A DNA stretch of 64,000 nucleotides from Trema orientale (Eukaryota; Streptophyta; Magnoliopsida; Rosales; Cannabaceae), in NCBI GenBank assembly GCA_002914845.1, contig JXTC01000048.1, positions 1,237,997 to 1,301,996 of the forward strand. The letters are read 5' to 3'. Below are positions 38,601 to 49,899 of the stretch, in pieces. The stretch's first letter is position 1, and the number at the start of each line of letters is the position of its first letter. A program made the position numbers and the translations under genes. The notes under the pieces were generated by a model. That model was not told where the DNA came from, did no database searches, and saw only the letters and a program-made list of their open reading frames with translations.

Positions 38601-39749
38601 TTTCTAACACTTTTACTTATAAAAACCAAAAAGAATTACAAAAATACGGAAGTAAATTTATTTTTTTTATTTCTTGTAAGGTTTTTATTAGAAAAATATC
38701 ATTTGTAAAAAGTTTTTTAAAAAATACCATTTTAAAAATAATTATTAGTTACCATTTTTGAAAACTGATTATAGTTACTAGGTACAAATACTTTTGATTA
38801 CTAATTACTAGTATTCGAAAATGGATTACCAGTTACTAGACAATATTTTAAAAATACTATTTTTCTAAATATTTTTAAAAAAGACATTTTTTTAATTTTT
38901 TTTTTCTAAAAATAGCATTTTTCTAATAAAAACCGTACCAATCCAACAAAAAAACTGCGCTATCTTTCTAAATTATTTTCCTAAAATTACCCTACAATTT
39001 TCACTAGAACCTTCACGTTGGGAGCCGTGGGACTAACAGCTGGCTATACTGATGACCACAAATATTGTTTTCCTTTTTGTTGGTTTACAAATATGTGTTG
39101 GTCCTATTATGTTGTACACAGTCAAAGATGTATAAATCGAGATCAATATGCTAAAGGAATGTTGACTCAGTTGATTAATTGCATGAGTGTACACTTAATT
39201 ATAAATTATAATTTTTTAGTGGACTGAAATTTTTTTTTTTTTGAAATATATAAATCTGAAAGCTTGCTGATCAACGTAGTTAATGAAATATTATATAGTC
39301 ATCTATCCACAAGCTAGCTAGTGTCATATATGTAGTACTTATTAAGAAAACAAATGTAACATATGGCCATTGACACCAGCTAGTGCACATAAATATGTAT
39401 ATGTATTTCAAATTTCATCTAGCTTAACTACCTTCTCAGCTGCAAATCTAAGCCAAAACCGAGCCAAAGCTCTCTGATTAGCATCTTTTGGCAGCAGAGG
39501 ACTAATCTCTGACCACGTTTCTTCGATGTACTCGAGGATGATGAGGGACTCAGCAATAGCTTTGCCGCCATGGACGAGCACAGGGACCTTCTGATAAATG
39601 GGGTTGTGCTGAAGAAGCCATCGACTCTTCTTGAGAACCAGATCTTCTTCTATATAATCATAGTCCACACCCTTCATTTTCAGTGCCCATATTACTCTAT
39701 AACTGTACGGACTGGGCCAAAAACCCAGCAGCTTCACATCTTTCTCCAT
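35686..39749 (-). CDS. Glutathione S-transferase, tau class (GST-2, intact)
   Basis: Exons 39749-39432 and 36057-35686 give 229 residues. The start [19 protein letters not shown] matches the family; an in-frame Met 20 codons upstream (39809) is less likely because family members begin here. Likely catalytic Ser in WPSPYS, glutathione site [13 protein letters not shown]-terminal domain with [16 protein letters not shown] and [15 protein letters not shown]. Same reaction as the other cluster members: glutathione conjugation in the cytosol. The intron is in the same phase-0 place as in its neighbours but is 3374 bp long, because a 2254-bp CACTA element sits in it. Splice sites look intact, so splicing may still work. 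Confidence 0.94.
36202..38455. mobile_element. CACTA (EnSpm-type) non-autonomous element in GST-2 intron
   Basis: Begins CACTACAATAATAATAC and ends TTTTTATTATAGTG, inverted termini with the diagnostic CACTA. Flanked by the 3-bp TSD TGT at 36199-36201 and 38456-38458. Both flanks carry many subterminal copies of TAGTGGCATTT-type motifs in both orientations, a CACTA hallmark. No TNPA or TNPD-like ORF, so non-autonomous. Confidence 0.85.
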
Positions 39750-39835
39750 TGCCAATCTGAAGTTGAAGGAGTGATGATTATATATTGGGTTAGGCTTAAA
39801 CTCATTCATGATTGCACTGCAAATTTATTTATTTA

Positions 39836-39839
<4 letters not shown>

Positions 39840-39883
<44 letters not shown>
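39840..39883. repeat. (ATT)n microsatellite
   Basis: About fourteen uninterrupted ATT units upstream of GST-2, within 100 bases of its start codon. A likely polymorphic marker in the leader or core promoter. Confidence 0.9.
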
Positions 39884-40129
39884 CTTTTTTCTTTTTTTTT
39901 TTTAAAGAAAAGAGTCTCTTCAGATTAAAGTTTAGTCACACCACTAATCTCATGAACAAAGAATATTTGCATTTAAAAAAATCTCGATTAGTTTAATTGG
40001 CATCCAATTAATTGCATGGCTACTTAATCATACACATGTATCATCCAAACAAAACAAAATCCATTTAAATATATCATCCAAACTAGACAAATATTATTAA
40101 ATACATATAGAGAGATGTGCCATAAGTAA

Positions 40130-40315
40130 AAGTATAATACTATGGGGCACCAGTGGTACCCAGCACCACAATGATGTGTCAGTCTGTCACTGGCTAATCA
40201 TAATTATAATTCAGGTGAAGCCCATGTGGGTTCCAGTTCATTAATTAAATCATCCAGTGATAGACATACATGTATTGTGATGCTGGGTACCACTGATGCT
40301 TTATAACATTGCTCA
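40130..40315. mobile_element. Short MITE, copy A (family TATGGGGCACCAGTGG)
   Basis: About 185 bp whose ends mirror each other: TATGGGGCACCAGTGGTACC at left and GGTACCACTGATGC at right. Related copies are at 42796-43495 and 43507-43692. The TSD is not certain. Confidence 0.65.
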
Positions 40316-40319
40316 TAAA

Positions 40320-42609
40320 ATATATAGTCGCTTAGAATAATTGCGAAGTGGACGGATTCTAGGACTAACTAATTTTAGTGTCCCAAAGTTATGTCAAACA
40401 TCGATGTCATTTAAAATGTGAAGGCTGAAGTTATTACTAAATCAATTTATTAACTTTCATTCATTGGATATGATTGAGACACACAAATTAGGACCAACAG
40501 TGAAGGAGCTGAAGACCTTTTTGCGTAACTGTAAAGAAGGACTCTGGCTTCAAATAGAAGTATGGTTCACACCGACTCTGAATAATGAAATAATTAAGAA
40601 ACGGACATTACAACTACAACGAAAAGAACGTGACATTATTTGCATCTACTGTATTTCTTTTGCTTATTTTGAACTTAGGCATGATTTTCTGATCTGCTCG
40701 ACATTTTCAGCTTTCACTAGGATGCTTTTCTTTTTATTAGCTTTATTTCTCTATTTTTCCTTTGTTTAATTTGCTTTTTCCTTAGTGATTTGTATGATGA
40801 TTATGTTTTATCTTTTTTGCCTTTTCTTTTAATTATCTTAGTGTTTGTTACTTTGTTTTTCGTCCATTTGATTTTTTTTTCTTTTGTTATTCTTTAGTGA
40901 TTTGGACGGCTACGTCTATAATGATTTGAAATCTGGATGCTTTTCTTTTTATTAACTTTGTTTCTTTACTTTTGAGTTCTTTCTCATGTACTTTTTGGCA
41001 TGTGCTTATTGGATCTTTTACCCTTATCCTAGACTATTTCTGCAAGAATCTATAGAAATTTATTCTATTTCTTTTGTTTATCTCATTTAAGTTTGTCTAT
41101 TATTTCTATAGAATTCTTTGAAAGTAAGTGTTGGTGAGTCATGAATGTAGACTCTTCATGTTGTAGCTGCTAATTGTGTAATACATTAGATCCTAATTAA
41201 TTAATTTTGATTCTAAGGGTTGTATCTTGAATGCAATATTTCAAGTCTTTTGTTAGTTTTATCCATTTTTCTTTTAGGGTAATCAGTCAACTAGCAACAA
41301 TTTCCAATAAACCCGTCTTGTTTTGCAGTACCAGCTTATTACTCATGAAGCAAAATATAAAGAGTATAGTAAACTATGATTTTGTACTAGTTTTCCAATT
41401 TTAAGTATTAGCTTGATTGACAATTAGAATAAACTGATGATAAATTAAAAATAATTCGGAGTTAAATATTGTTTTCTCTTGGCAAACTTGCTAAGTTTCA
41501 CTTGTGCTCATAAAAGGGACCATGTTTGAATAACACCTGAAAGTCACGTCTTCAGTCCTTTATCAGAGTGGTATACTCAATCCTACAAATGAAGAATTGT
41601 TAGATAGATTTTTATTTTCTCAATTGGTGATGTGATTAGATTTGGACTCCCTGCTTATTATGTTTAAACTTTTAGAGGTGTGATATTTTTCTCTTTTCGT
41701 CATTGTTCTATATGTTTCTATATCATAATATAAATCCTGTTTTATGGAGAATTTACAAGGATTTATAACCTTTGTTTCGATTTCCTGGTTTACATGTATA
41801 CATCCCTTTTAGGTTCGTATTTATGGTACAGGATTCTGTGACACTGAGTAATATCGTTGGCTTCAGCCACGATTTAGCTCATTTCATATTTAAATTATCT
41901 CTACGGTAGATTACTTTTGTATATCACTTGTCATTTTATTTATTAAAATTTTATCTAGATATTGTCTTTTGCAATTGTAAGTTCAAAGTTAGAAACTTAT
42001 ATTTTGGCATTTTAGATTCATTACTATAGTTGTCCCTATTTTTGCCTTTTTTTCTTTGCATGCTAAATTTTGTTTAGAGTCATCACTTTAAAATTCTTAT
42101 TTGTTTGGATCTATCTTATGTTGGGGAATTGATCATCTTGAATCTACATCATGGTCTTAGTTATGATGTGTATTGTGGTCAGTAATTTTCAATAAGTTTG
42201 AACAATCTTCAAGTTCGAATAATCACGAGTATCTGAAACATCTAGAGTATGCACATCAAGCACTGAATTACTTTATAGTTACAATTGTTCTACAAAACAG
42301 TCAACATTTAAGTTTACATATTTGTTCAGTGTAAATCTATTTTGAGCTTAATTAATAAGTTTCTGGTAGTAAAATTATCGAAGAATATGTTTAAATTTTT
42401 TTGTTATAAATATTATGTACAAAACTTGCGATACAGTAGTTTAACCGATGTGTAATATCACTAACTATAGAGTATTTAATACATATTTAGAGTTATTTTA
42501 TTTCTTTCCCAAAACTGAAGACTATATAATACTAATTTTATTTTTCAGATAATTACATATATAATTAGTGAAAAATATAACGTGCGTAGCACGTAACTCC
42601 TCTTACTAG
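40320..42609 (+). mobile_element. Helitron 3' end and probable Helitron body
   Basis: The 3' end is textbook: a perfect 6-bp hairpin (ACGTGC at 42580-42585, GCACGT at 42589-42594), 11 bases, then CTAG at 42606-42609 followed by T. The 5' end (TC after A) I could not place; 40320 is only the edge of the neighbouring MITE. The interior is T-rich on the plus strand without a Rep/helicase gene. An ORF at 40464-40769 (start MDMIETHKLGPTVKELK) is not recognised; it could be a captured fragment or chance. Confidence 0.65.
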
Positions 42610-42795
42610 TAATATTAAACATGCACACTTCCATTTGAAAAAAAAAATAGAGTTTTCTTCGTAATTTTTTCTTTTTTTGTTAATAAGTTTTCTTCGTAAT
42701 TGCATAAAAATTTAAATATTCAACCAATGCAAAAATCTAATATCTTCCTTTCTCAAAACTAAGCTACTGTATTTTCAGTCAAGAAAAAAAAAACC

Positions 42796-43495
42796 GTAGG
42801 ACCCATGTAGGATCCACTTTATTAAATATTATAATCACCTAGAAGTGGTAAAACGGGCTGGGCCAAATAGGCCAACCCGCAGTCCGGCCCTAGGGGTAAG
42901 GCCGGGCCGGGCCGGGCCTAGACACCAATCTAGCTCACACGGGCTGGCCTAGTGCGCCAAAATAATTTTTTTTTTTTTTTTTAAGTTTTTATCTAAGTTT
43001 AAAAATAAAACTTTTTCCAATACTTATAAATATACATTCCCTCACTTTTATTTTCATACTTTCAAATTTTAATCTAATTCTAAATAATTTTCTTAAGATT
43101 TATGTTCTAAACTTTTTTTTATCAACTATTCAACTTATATATTTTTAACTTATTTAATTATTTATAAATTTTTATCAATAGGAAAAAAAAATATAACATA
43201 TTATTTATTTATTTTTAAAAATTTTATTTTTAAATTTCTAATATTTTTAACTAATTATATAAATAATAATCTTATTTTAAATTTTCTTTAATTTGGGCCA
43301 AGAACGGGCCGGCCCATTTTGGCCCGTTTTGGGCCGGCCCGCCCAGGAGCCCGAGTGGGCCTACGGGCCGAGCCGGACTCAATTTTTGAAATTCCAGGTC
43401 GGGCCGGCCCGGCCCGCCCATTTTGCCACCTCTATAATCACCCAGTAACATAATTACACTTTATGTTGTGTTGGGCACCATAGCATATATTGCTC
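42796..43495. mobile_element. Short MITE, copy B, split by a hAT element
   Basis: Left part at about 42796-42839 (GGACCCATGTAGGATCCAC), right part at 43435-43495 (ATTACACTTTATGTTGTG, GGGCACCATAGC). The hAT element at 42840-43434 separates them. The left terminus appears missing. Confidence 0.55.
42840..43434. mobile_element. hAT-type MITE, GC-rich, 595 bp, 8-bp TSD
   Basis: Termini TAGAAGTGGTAAAACGGGC and, reversed, TAGAGGTGGCAAAATGGGC. Perfect 8-bp TSD TAATCACC at 42832-42839 and 43435-43442. Both ends are packed with GGGCC/GGCCC blocks around an AT-rich core, so it is a strong local GC anomaly. No transposase. A familiar plant hAT derivative by its ends. Confidence 0.85.
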
Positions 43496-43506
43496 TTCCA
43501 TAAGAA

Positions 43507-43692
43507 TAATGCTAAGATGCATTATATGGTGCTTAACACCACATGTTGCATCAGTCTATTAGATGATAATAATAATTACACTTTAGGTGGAATTGATCAT
43601 ATTGGACTTACTTTATTCATTATAATCACTTAATAACATAATTACACTTTATGTAGTGTTGAATACCAGTGGTGCCCCATAGCATTGCTCTA
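43507..43692. mobile_element. Short MITE, copy C
   Basis: About 186 bp, from AATGCTAAGATGCATTATATG to CCAGTGGTGCCCCATAGCAT. Inverted ends match copies A and B. Flanks the GST pseudogene on its 3' side. Confidence 0.6.
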
Positions 43693-43719
43693 TTTCATAA
43701 GGTTTATCAAGAAACAATA

Positions 43720-43950
43720 GATACACTTGCGTGGCCACATGTCGTTGAGGTGTTGGATGATGATCATGGACTCATAAATTGGTTTGCCAAGGACCTTTCT
43801 GCAAGTTGGGTTATACTTAAAAAGTAACTCGCTCTTGGTATAACGTATTCTTCTACGTATTATTATGGTATGCTCTTAAGCTTCAGAGCCCATATCACTC
43901 TGGTGGTAAACGGATTACCCTATGCTTTGGTGGTGACAAATTATTTTTGT
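43720..43950 (-). pseudogene. Tau-class GST exon-1 pseudogene
   Basis: The minus strand is alignable to exon 1 of the flanking GST genes: a trace of RVIWALKLK, then YEE, then LANQFMSP in place of the glutathione-binding stretch. The frame is broken by stops and small indels, and the conserved start segment is degraded. No exon 2 is found to the left, where MITE copies begin. A dead cluster member that supports tandem duplication in this interval. Confidence 0.8.
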
Positions 43951-44009
43951 CAGTTTCCTGCGAGGTTACTATTTATATGAATAATGAAATGTTATCGTCG
44001 GTACTGGTT

Positions 44010-45348
44010 TGTTGACAACGGTATTCTAATACACGATGGTTCGTAGGAATAATCAGAAATAATCTAGATGAAGCTAGATTCGAGTGGGAGCAGTAGCCGT
44101 AGATGAAAGGTAGAAAAGCTTTAATGGGCAGAGATTCTAAGAAATCTAATATGTGCAATGAAGACTGGAAAGATCTAGATGCGAGAAGTGCTATAAGTGA
44201 CCGTCTGAATATCTTGAATAATATCATTTCTGAATTGGAGAAGAATGTAATCTGTTAGAGGTGTGGACAATCTTGACACTTGACAAAGATTATCAGAAAA
44301 AAGTGGAGCAAGTTCGGTTAAAAGCTCTAAAACTGATGATACTACTAATTAATCCTTATGGTATGTCACTAAAGTTGCCATAGAAGAGAAATATGATAGT
44401 AGCAGATTCAGGGTTCTCAAGTTTGTATATAGGCATTAGTTTGGCATTGATGCAAGGTATGTAGTGAATAATGTTGATAGCTGATGGACTTCTGGAGAAG
44501 CCAAACGTGGGAGTCAGCACCATAATTATCAGCAAGTTTTTTTGGCATGAGCTGAGGTGAAATTATTAGAATTCATGGATTCTAAATGGTGTACTCATAT
44601 GGTGGAGTATAATTATCGGTAAAGATAATGATAGCAACATAAGCTATAAGATGAGATCGTGTGTGAAGACGTGATTGAAATCAAGTCTTCAAGTGGGAGA
44701 TTATTATGCGAATATATATGTGTGAATACATGTGAATATATACATTTGAACACATAGAGATGGTATGCAGATCGCGTACAAACCGCGTATAATCTGTGTG
44801 AGGAGATGGAGGATATCTTCATATTTATGTCAAAAAGGCATATAATATATAGCTAGTACAAAATATGTATTTACCACATATAAGTAGTCTATTATATATG
44901 GTAATAATGTGAAGATTTAATGGAGAGGTTGGTGAGCCTAAGCTTATAAGTAGAAGCTTAATCCTCTTCATTTATTCATTCGAGAATATGTAGCATGTCA
45001 AGTATTTTCCTCTTCTGGAAAAATTCCTTTTTCTGTTCTCTTTTTGTGTTTTTTCTTTCAAGGATTAGAGATGTCATGAGAGTTCTCTTATTTTATTGTG
45101 TAAGAGGGAAGATTGTTCAAAGAGGGGAGAAATGTATATATAAGTGAGAGAATATTTATGAGAAAGTGCTTGGATATATTTGGGATCAGATTATAAGTGA
45201 GTGTTTGTAAACATTTGTAAGAAATTTTCTCCATATAATAAAAAATCTGCAGTAGTCTTGTGAACGTAATCTAAATTAGGTGAACCATGTAAATTTTGCG
45301 TCTTATTGTTCGCTTTATTCCTACGTTTATTTTCAAGATTATTATTCA
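44010..45348 (+). mobile_element. Ty1/copia relic: gag remnant, polypurine tract and LTR
   Basis: The plus strand from about 44095 reads KALMGRDSKKSNMCNEDWKD followed by DLDARSAISDRL, which resembles the start of copia gag, but stops follow. At 44691 the tract AAGTGGGAGATT is a copia-type polypurine tract. After it, about 44706-45348, an LTR-like stretch ends with the sequence around AACGTAATCTAAATTAGGTG that is typical of copia R/U5. Integrase and RT are absent; no left LTR is visible. Boundaries are approximate. Confidence 0.6.
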
Positions 45349-45382
45349 CGTGTATAATAATATTCATGTTTACTTATACAGT

Positions 45383-45459
45383 AAATCAGTAGGAAGATAA
45401 TTTTCTCTAACAATTATTACGAATGAGACACTAAGTCAGTAGGAAGATAATTTTCTCTA
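45383..45459. repeat. 27-bp direct repeat, 50-bp spacing
   Basis: TCAGTAGGAAGATAATTTTC within a 27-base block occurs at 45383 and 45433. Just beyond the copia relic. The stretch 45460-46425 that follows has no gene I can see. Confidence 0.75.
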
Positions 45460-46425
45460 GTGAGACAAACGATCTTATTCCCCTACATAAGACGTGGTAT
45501 TTTATGCTAAAACGACAAAGTACTGCGTGGCATGCTGATTTTGTGGCTAATACGGTGAAATCACGACAAGATTTAGATAAATCGACATGTGGCAATCACA
45601 ATTCGAAGCATTAACTATGCCGTTGAGAGATAATTTTAAGTAATTATCCGTATCAGTGATTTTGAACGCAAATAAAACAGCCCCTTCGTTTTGAGGTGGG
45701 AATATCAGTCATGAACTTCGTGAAATTCTTTCTTAGAAAATTGTTTATTATATTCGTATGTGCTTGACCATCCAAAACATGGTTGACTATGACTTAATGT
45801 TACTTGATTAGGTAGATCAACTTTTTAATTAGTGGTATGCTTCCTGGACAGTGTGATTGGCGTCATGCATGATGCTTATTACTTTTAATCGATTAAATAA
45901 ATTCAAAGGCAAAATTAGTTATCTTCCCTAAAGATTTTCAGGTCAAATTTTTGAGTATCTCTGACTAGAAAGGGATATAGTAGTATTATACTTTGGAGGA
46001 AATGCCAAGAATTGAAATGCTTTTTATCATACTGGTACTCATAATAGGATCCAACATATATGATATAGCTTCAGAATTACACAAATACATCTGTTCTTAA
46101 CATTTTCCTTATACTATGTGTACGAATCTCAGTACTGTCAATTGTTACGTTAGTGTGATCGTTAATTAACTATTTTTGACAAAAGACAAATTAAACATAA
46201 TTAACTTACACAGCTATATATACTCGAGCAAGATTAAATAAAAAATAAAAATATAATAAATATAAATAAGCACCTTTTTATTTCTGCTGCTTATTCTCAA
46301 CCACATATAGATGAGTTCTGTAGATAATTAAACAAGATATATAGTACTGTCCAACACATAGTATACCTTTCTAAGCTTATTCGTACTCTTTATATCTTTC
46401 TTATTAGCGTGACATAGATTTTCAA

Positions 46426-47967
46426 TTAAGGAGATGCCAATAATTTTTCCCTTGCACTCTTAAAAAATGCCAACAATTCATCACGATCAGGAAGGTTTTC
46501 TTTGATCACAGGCACCTGTTTGAAGTTGTTAATCCATTTCATGCAAACCGGGGAATTCTCGAGCCTCAAACAGCTTCACTCCTACTATCTCTTCAATGAT
46601 ATCATACCAGTGAACAATCATCCCTCCAAAGGCTATATCGAATATCCCAATCTCGTCTCCTCCAAAGAACTTTTTGTCTACATTAATTCTGCAGTAGACT
46701 TCAATTGTTCTCAGCATTTCTAGGCTCGCCTTCTTCGATTTTTCTTGTTCTTCACCAGTGGTTCGAAAGACCTTCCAAATTGATGGACCCTAAACCAAAA
46801 ACACCACACATGTAACAATATATCGGTAATATAACACGACAAATTATAAAACCACATAAGTTCCACGTAGTCATGTAAGTGAGATGTCATATTTATAAAT
46901 TAGGGAGACCATAAAACAGAATTTTTAACACAATGTCTTCTCAGGCGTACCTTACTGCGCGCAAATAATCAATATCCATTAAACTTTGAACCTCATATGC
47001 AGTGACGGAGCCTAAAAATTTTTTCAATGAGGGGCAAAATCTAATACTAAATTTAGTGTTTTTTTTCCTCCTTTATTCTCTTTGTATTTTGTTTCTTCAA
47101 TTCCTTCAAATAGATTTGTAAATGAGAAATATAATTTAGAAAAATTCTAGAAATGATAATTCTTAAATACACGTAGTCAATATTAACCAAAATATGATTA
47201 AATTTTTTTTTTTTAAAGTGAAGTCCAAATAAAAATTATTCATAAATGTATGAAAAAAATTAAGTAGTTAAGAATAATATAAATAAAGTTAAAAAATTAT
47301 AAAATTCAATGGGGTAAATGAGAAATATTATTGAATTTTTTATGAAATATATAAGTGAAATTTTAAATTATCAAAATTTAGAGAAACAAATGAGGGATAA
47401 AATTGAATAATTTATCAACAAAAGGGTAAAAGTTGAAATTTTGAAAAGCTAAGGGGGGGCATATGCCCCCGGGCCTAAGCTGGCTCCGTCTTGCTCATAT
47501 AGTATGTCAAAATCAAACAGATAAAAGAAGGGAAAAAAAATGAGGAATCATCTGGCATTATAAGAAATTAAATATTACGGTGTAGGGATAAAAAAATCTA
47601 GCGGGATAAGATACTTTGTCCAAGCTACTAATAAATAATATACCTTATCTTCAGCAAATTTTACCCAAAAGCGAGCCAAGGCTCTATCATAAGGATCTTT
47701 AGGAAGCAAGGGCTTGTGGGGCCATTTCTCGTCAATATACTCGATGATGATCATCGACTCACAAATGGGTTTTCCACCATGAACAAGCACTGGAATCTTC
47801 TTGTGAACTGGGTTGTATTGTAAAAGCAACTCGCTCTTGTTTCGAAGGTCTTCTTCTATGTAATCATAGGGTATGCCCTTTAGACTGAGCGCCCATAATA
47901 CCCTACAACTGAAGGGACTAGCCCAATGGCCATGTAACTTCACCTTCATGTGATCTTGATCAGCCAT
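46426..47967 (-). pseudogene. Tau-class GST with single-base frameshift (GST-4)
   Basis: Exon 1 (47967-47644) is intact: [20 protein letters not shown] with likely catalytic Ser, [12 protein letters not shown] for glutathione, ending FWVKFAEDK. Exon 2 (46789-46426) starts GPSIWKVF in frame and runs through FFGGDEIGIFDIAFGG and EFPGLHE. One extra A in a run at about 46536-46538 then shifts the frame to a stop within three codons. In the next frame the family C-terminus continues perfectly ([20 protein letters not shown]) to a TAA at 46426. So the gene has one lesion only, either a very recent inactivation or a sequencing error. Intron boundaries are normal; the intron carries a 494-bp hAT element. 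Confidence 0.88.
47000..47493. mobile_element. hAT-like non-autonomous element in the GST-4 intron
   Basis: Ends CAGTGACGGAGCC and, reversed, CAAGACGGAGCC. Flanked by CTCATATG at 46992-46999 and CTCATATA at 47494-47501, an 8-bp TSD with one change. The right part carries a G-run facing a C-run (GGGGGGGCATATGCCCCC). No transposase ORF. Confidence 0.75.
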
Positions 47968-48009
47968 ATCTGAGAATCTTAACTGAAAATATGGTCTCAT
48001 TAATGATCT

Positions 48010-49010
48010 ACAATAACTTAGACTAATAATTATATATCTCTTTCCCTTTGGTTAGTAAATTTCTAGCAGCTTCAATTTTCTATTAAATAAACTGAAGTTT
48101 CAATTCAACCCCCAAAAATATATAATATAGTAAATTGGAGTTTGAATTCAAAGATTTCGCTTTATTAATTTAGTGCCTTTTCTATTTTCCTTATTTCATT
48201 CTTTCTATAATGTACGTTTCTATAGACGCTCAAGAAAAGATGCATAGTAAGTCAAGGGAGCATTAACCCATACGCACATGATCAGAGGACAATATGAGTG
48301 CAAATCAAGCTTCAAGATTTTCTGCAAAAAAAAAAAAAAGAAAAGAAAGAAAGAACTTCTTTTACGCTCAATTACTGAGTATATTATTAGTAGGGACGCC
48401 ACCAATTTAATCTGCACTGATGTTGTAACACAACTTTGCTAACTACACAAAATAAATATTACTTTAAGTATTTGAGATAACGTGTGATTTAAATCATGTC
48501 ATATCAATTGGTTAAAAATTTAATACAAAATTTAGTGTCTATGATCACGTATTATTTTTTATGTACTTGGTTATTAAAGTGATTACTTTAAATGAATTAA
48601 TAGATAAATAAGTTATGAAAGTTCTTTGTGGCATTTAATGAGAGGACTAAAAACTTACACAGGTCTTCTCCCTAAAATATATAGACAAGGTCCCAACTCA
48701 TATTCTCATCTCATAAAAATTAAATCTTGTACGTACCACATACTATGTTGATTATAGTGAGAATAATGAGTTGTAAACTCTGGATGGTACAAAATATTTG
48801 TAGCCGCCGTGATTTATGGCAAAATTGTTTAGGCACTTCTTCAGTGCCTCACTTCATTTTGAGGCACTAAGTGCCTCATTGGCTTTATAATCTTTGAATC
48901 GTCCATAAAATTAATCTAACAGATATTGCTTAGGAGTTGTTAGTAAGGGGCATTTAGATAGCAAATTGAGGGAAATATTGTAACCGATTTCGTTACCTGG
49001 ACTTATTTCT
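48010..49010. other. GST-4 upstream region, no further gene
   Basis: Promoter side of GST-4 and intergenic DNA. At 48834-48884 a small motif repeats (GCACTTCTTCAGTGCCTCAC, GAGGCACTAAGTGCCTCATT) as an imperfect palindrome. No ORF with a recognisable product. Confidence 0.4.
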
Positions 49011-49170
49011 GAATATTTTAATAAAAATTTGTTTTTTTCTTTTGTCTTTATTGTACTTGCTTTTGAATATTTTAATAAAAATTTGCTTTTTTCCTTTTGA
49101 CTTTTCTGCACTTGCTTTTTAATATTTTAATAAAAGTTTGCTTTTTCTTTTTGCCTCTTTTGGAATTATC
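49011..49170. repeat. Three-copy tandem repeat, about 55-bp unit
   Basis: Units beginning GAATATTTTAATAAAAATTTG start at 49011 and 49065, and a variant at about 49120. Pyrimidine-rich spacers. Non-coding. Confidence 0.8.
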
Positions 49171-49210
49171 GTTTTTCTTTTGTACTTGCCACCTCCAAAT
49201 TGGCCCTGAC

Positions 49211-49332
49211 CCAAATTAAAAATATTCATGAACTCACACCTAATGTGAATCCTATGATTACAGAAATTTAAAAAAAACATTCATAAACTCATACCTAATT
49301 TGAATCCTATGATTACAGAAATTTAAAAAAAA
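49211..49332. repeat. Two-copy tandem repeat, about 60-bp unit
   Basis: GAATCCTATGATTACAGAAA ends each copy, at about 49250 and 49310. Non-coding. Confidence 0.8.
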
Positions 49333-49899
49333 AAAAAAGTTAAACATATATGTATATTTTTCACATTAGATGCGAATTAGAAAATGAGAAAAACACTAAT
49401 TTTAAAAATCAAAACAACCTAAAATTGAAAGCAAAGATAGGAGACATACCTTCAGAAATACCATCAATCATGTCAATGAATTAGTTGAATAATGAAATAA
49501 AACTAGAAGAATAAAACTATGAAGAAACTCAAATTCGGTAACGTTGACGACGAACCTTAAAACTTGCAAAGTTTTTATTCTTGTTAAACCTGACGAAACA
49601 GTGGAGTACTACAAGATCCCATTCTTCAGAATAACAAAGACAATATATATTTGGGATATTCAACTCAATTTTGATTTTTTATGCTTTAGAAAGTTTTCTT
49701 CTAAAATTTGTGTGACTATTCATAATCTTTGATTCTTGAAGCATAAAAGAAGTAGTGATATGAGGGTTAAAATGTGTTTGTAGCACAGAAGGGAAAAAAA
49801 AAAAGTGTGTGAGAGCGAATGTTTAAATTTTTTTAATGGGTGTGGATGGAATTGAAATTCATTTTGCGCCCATGCCAAATTTTCTAATTTGTTTTCTTT

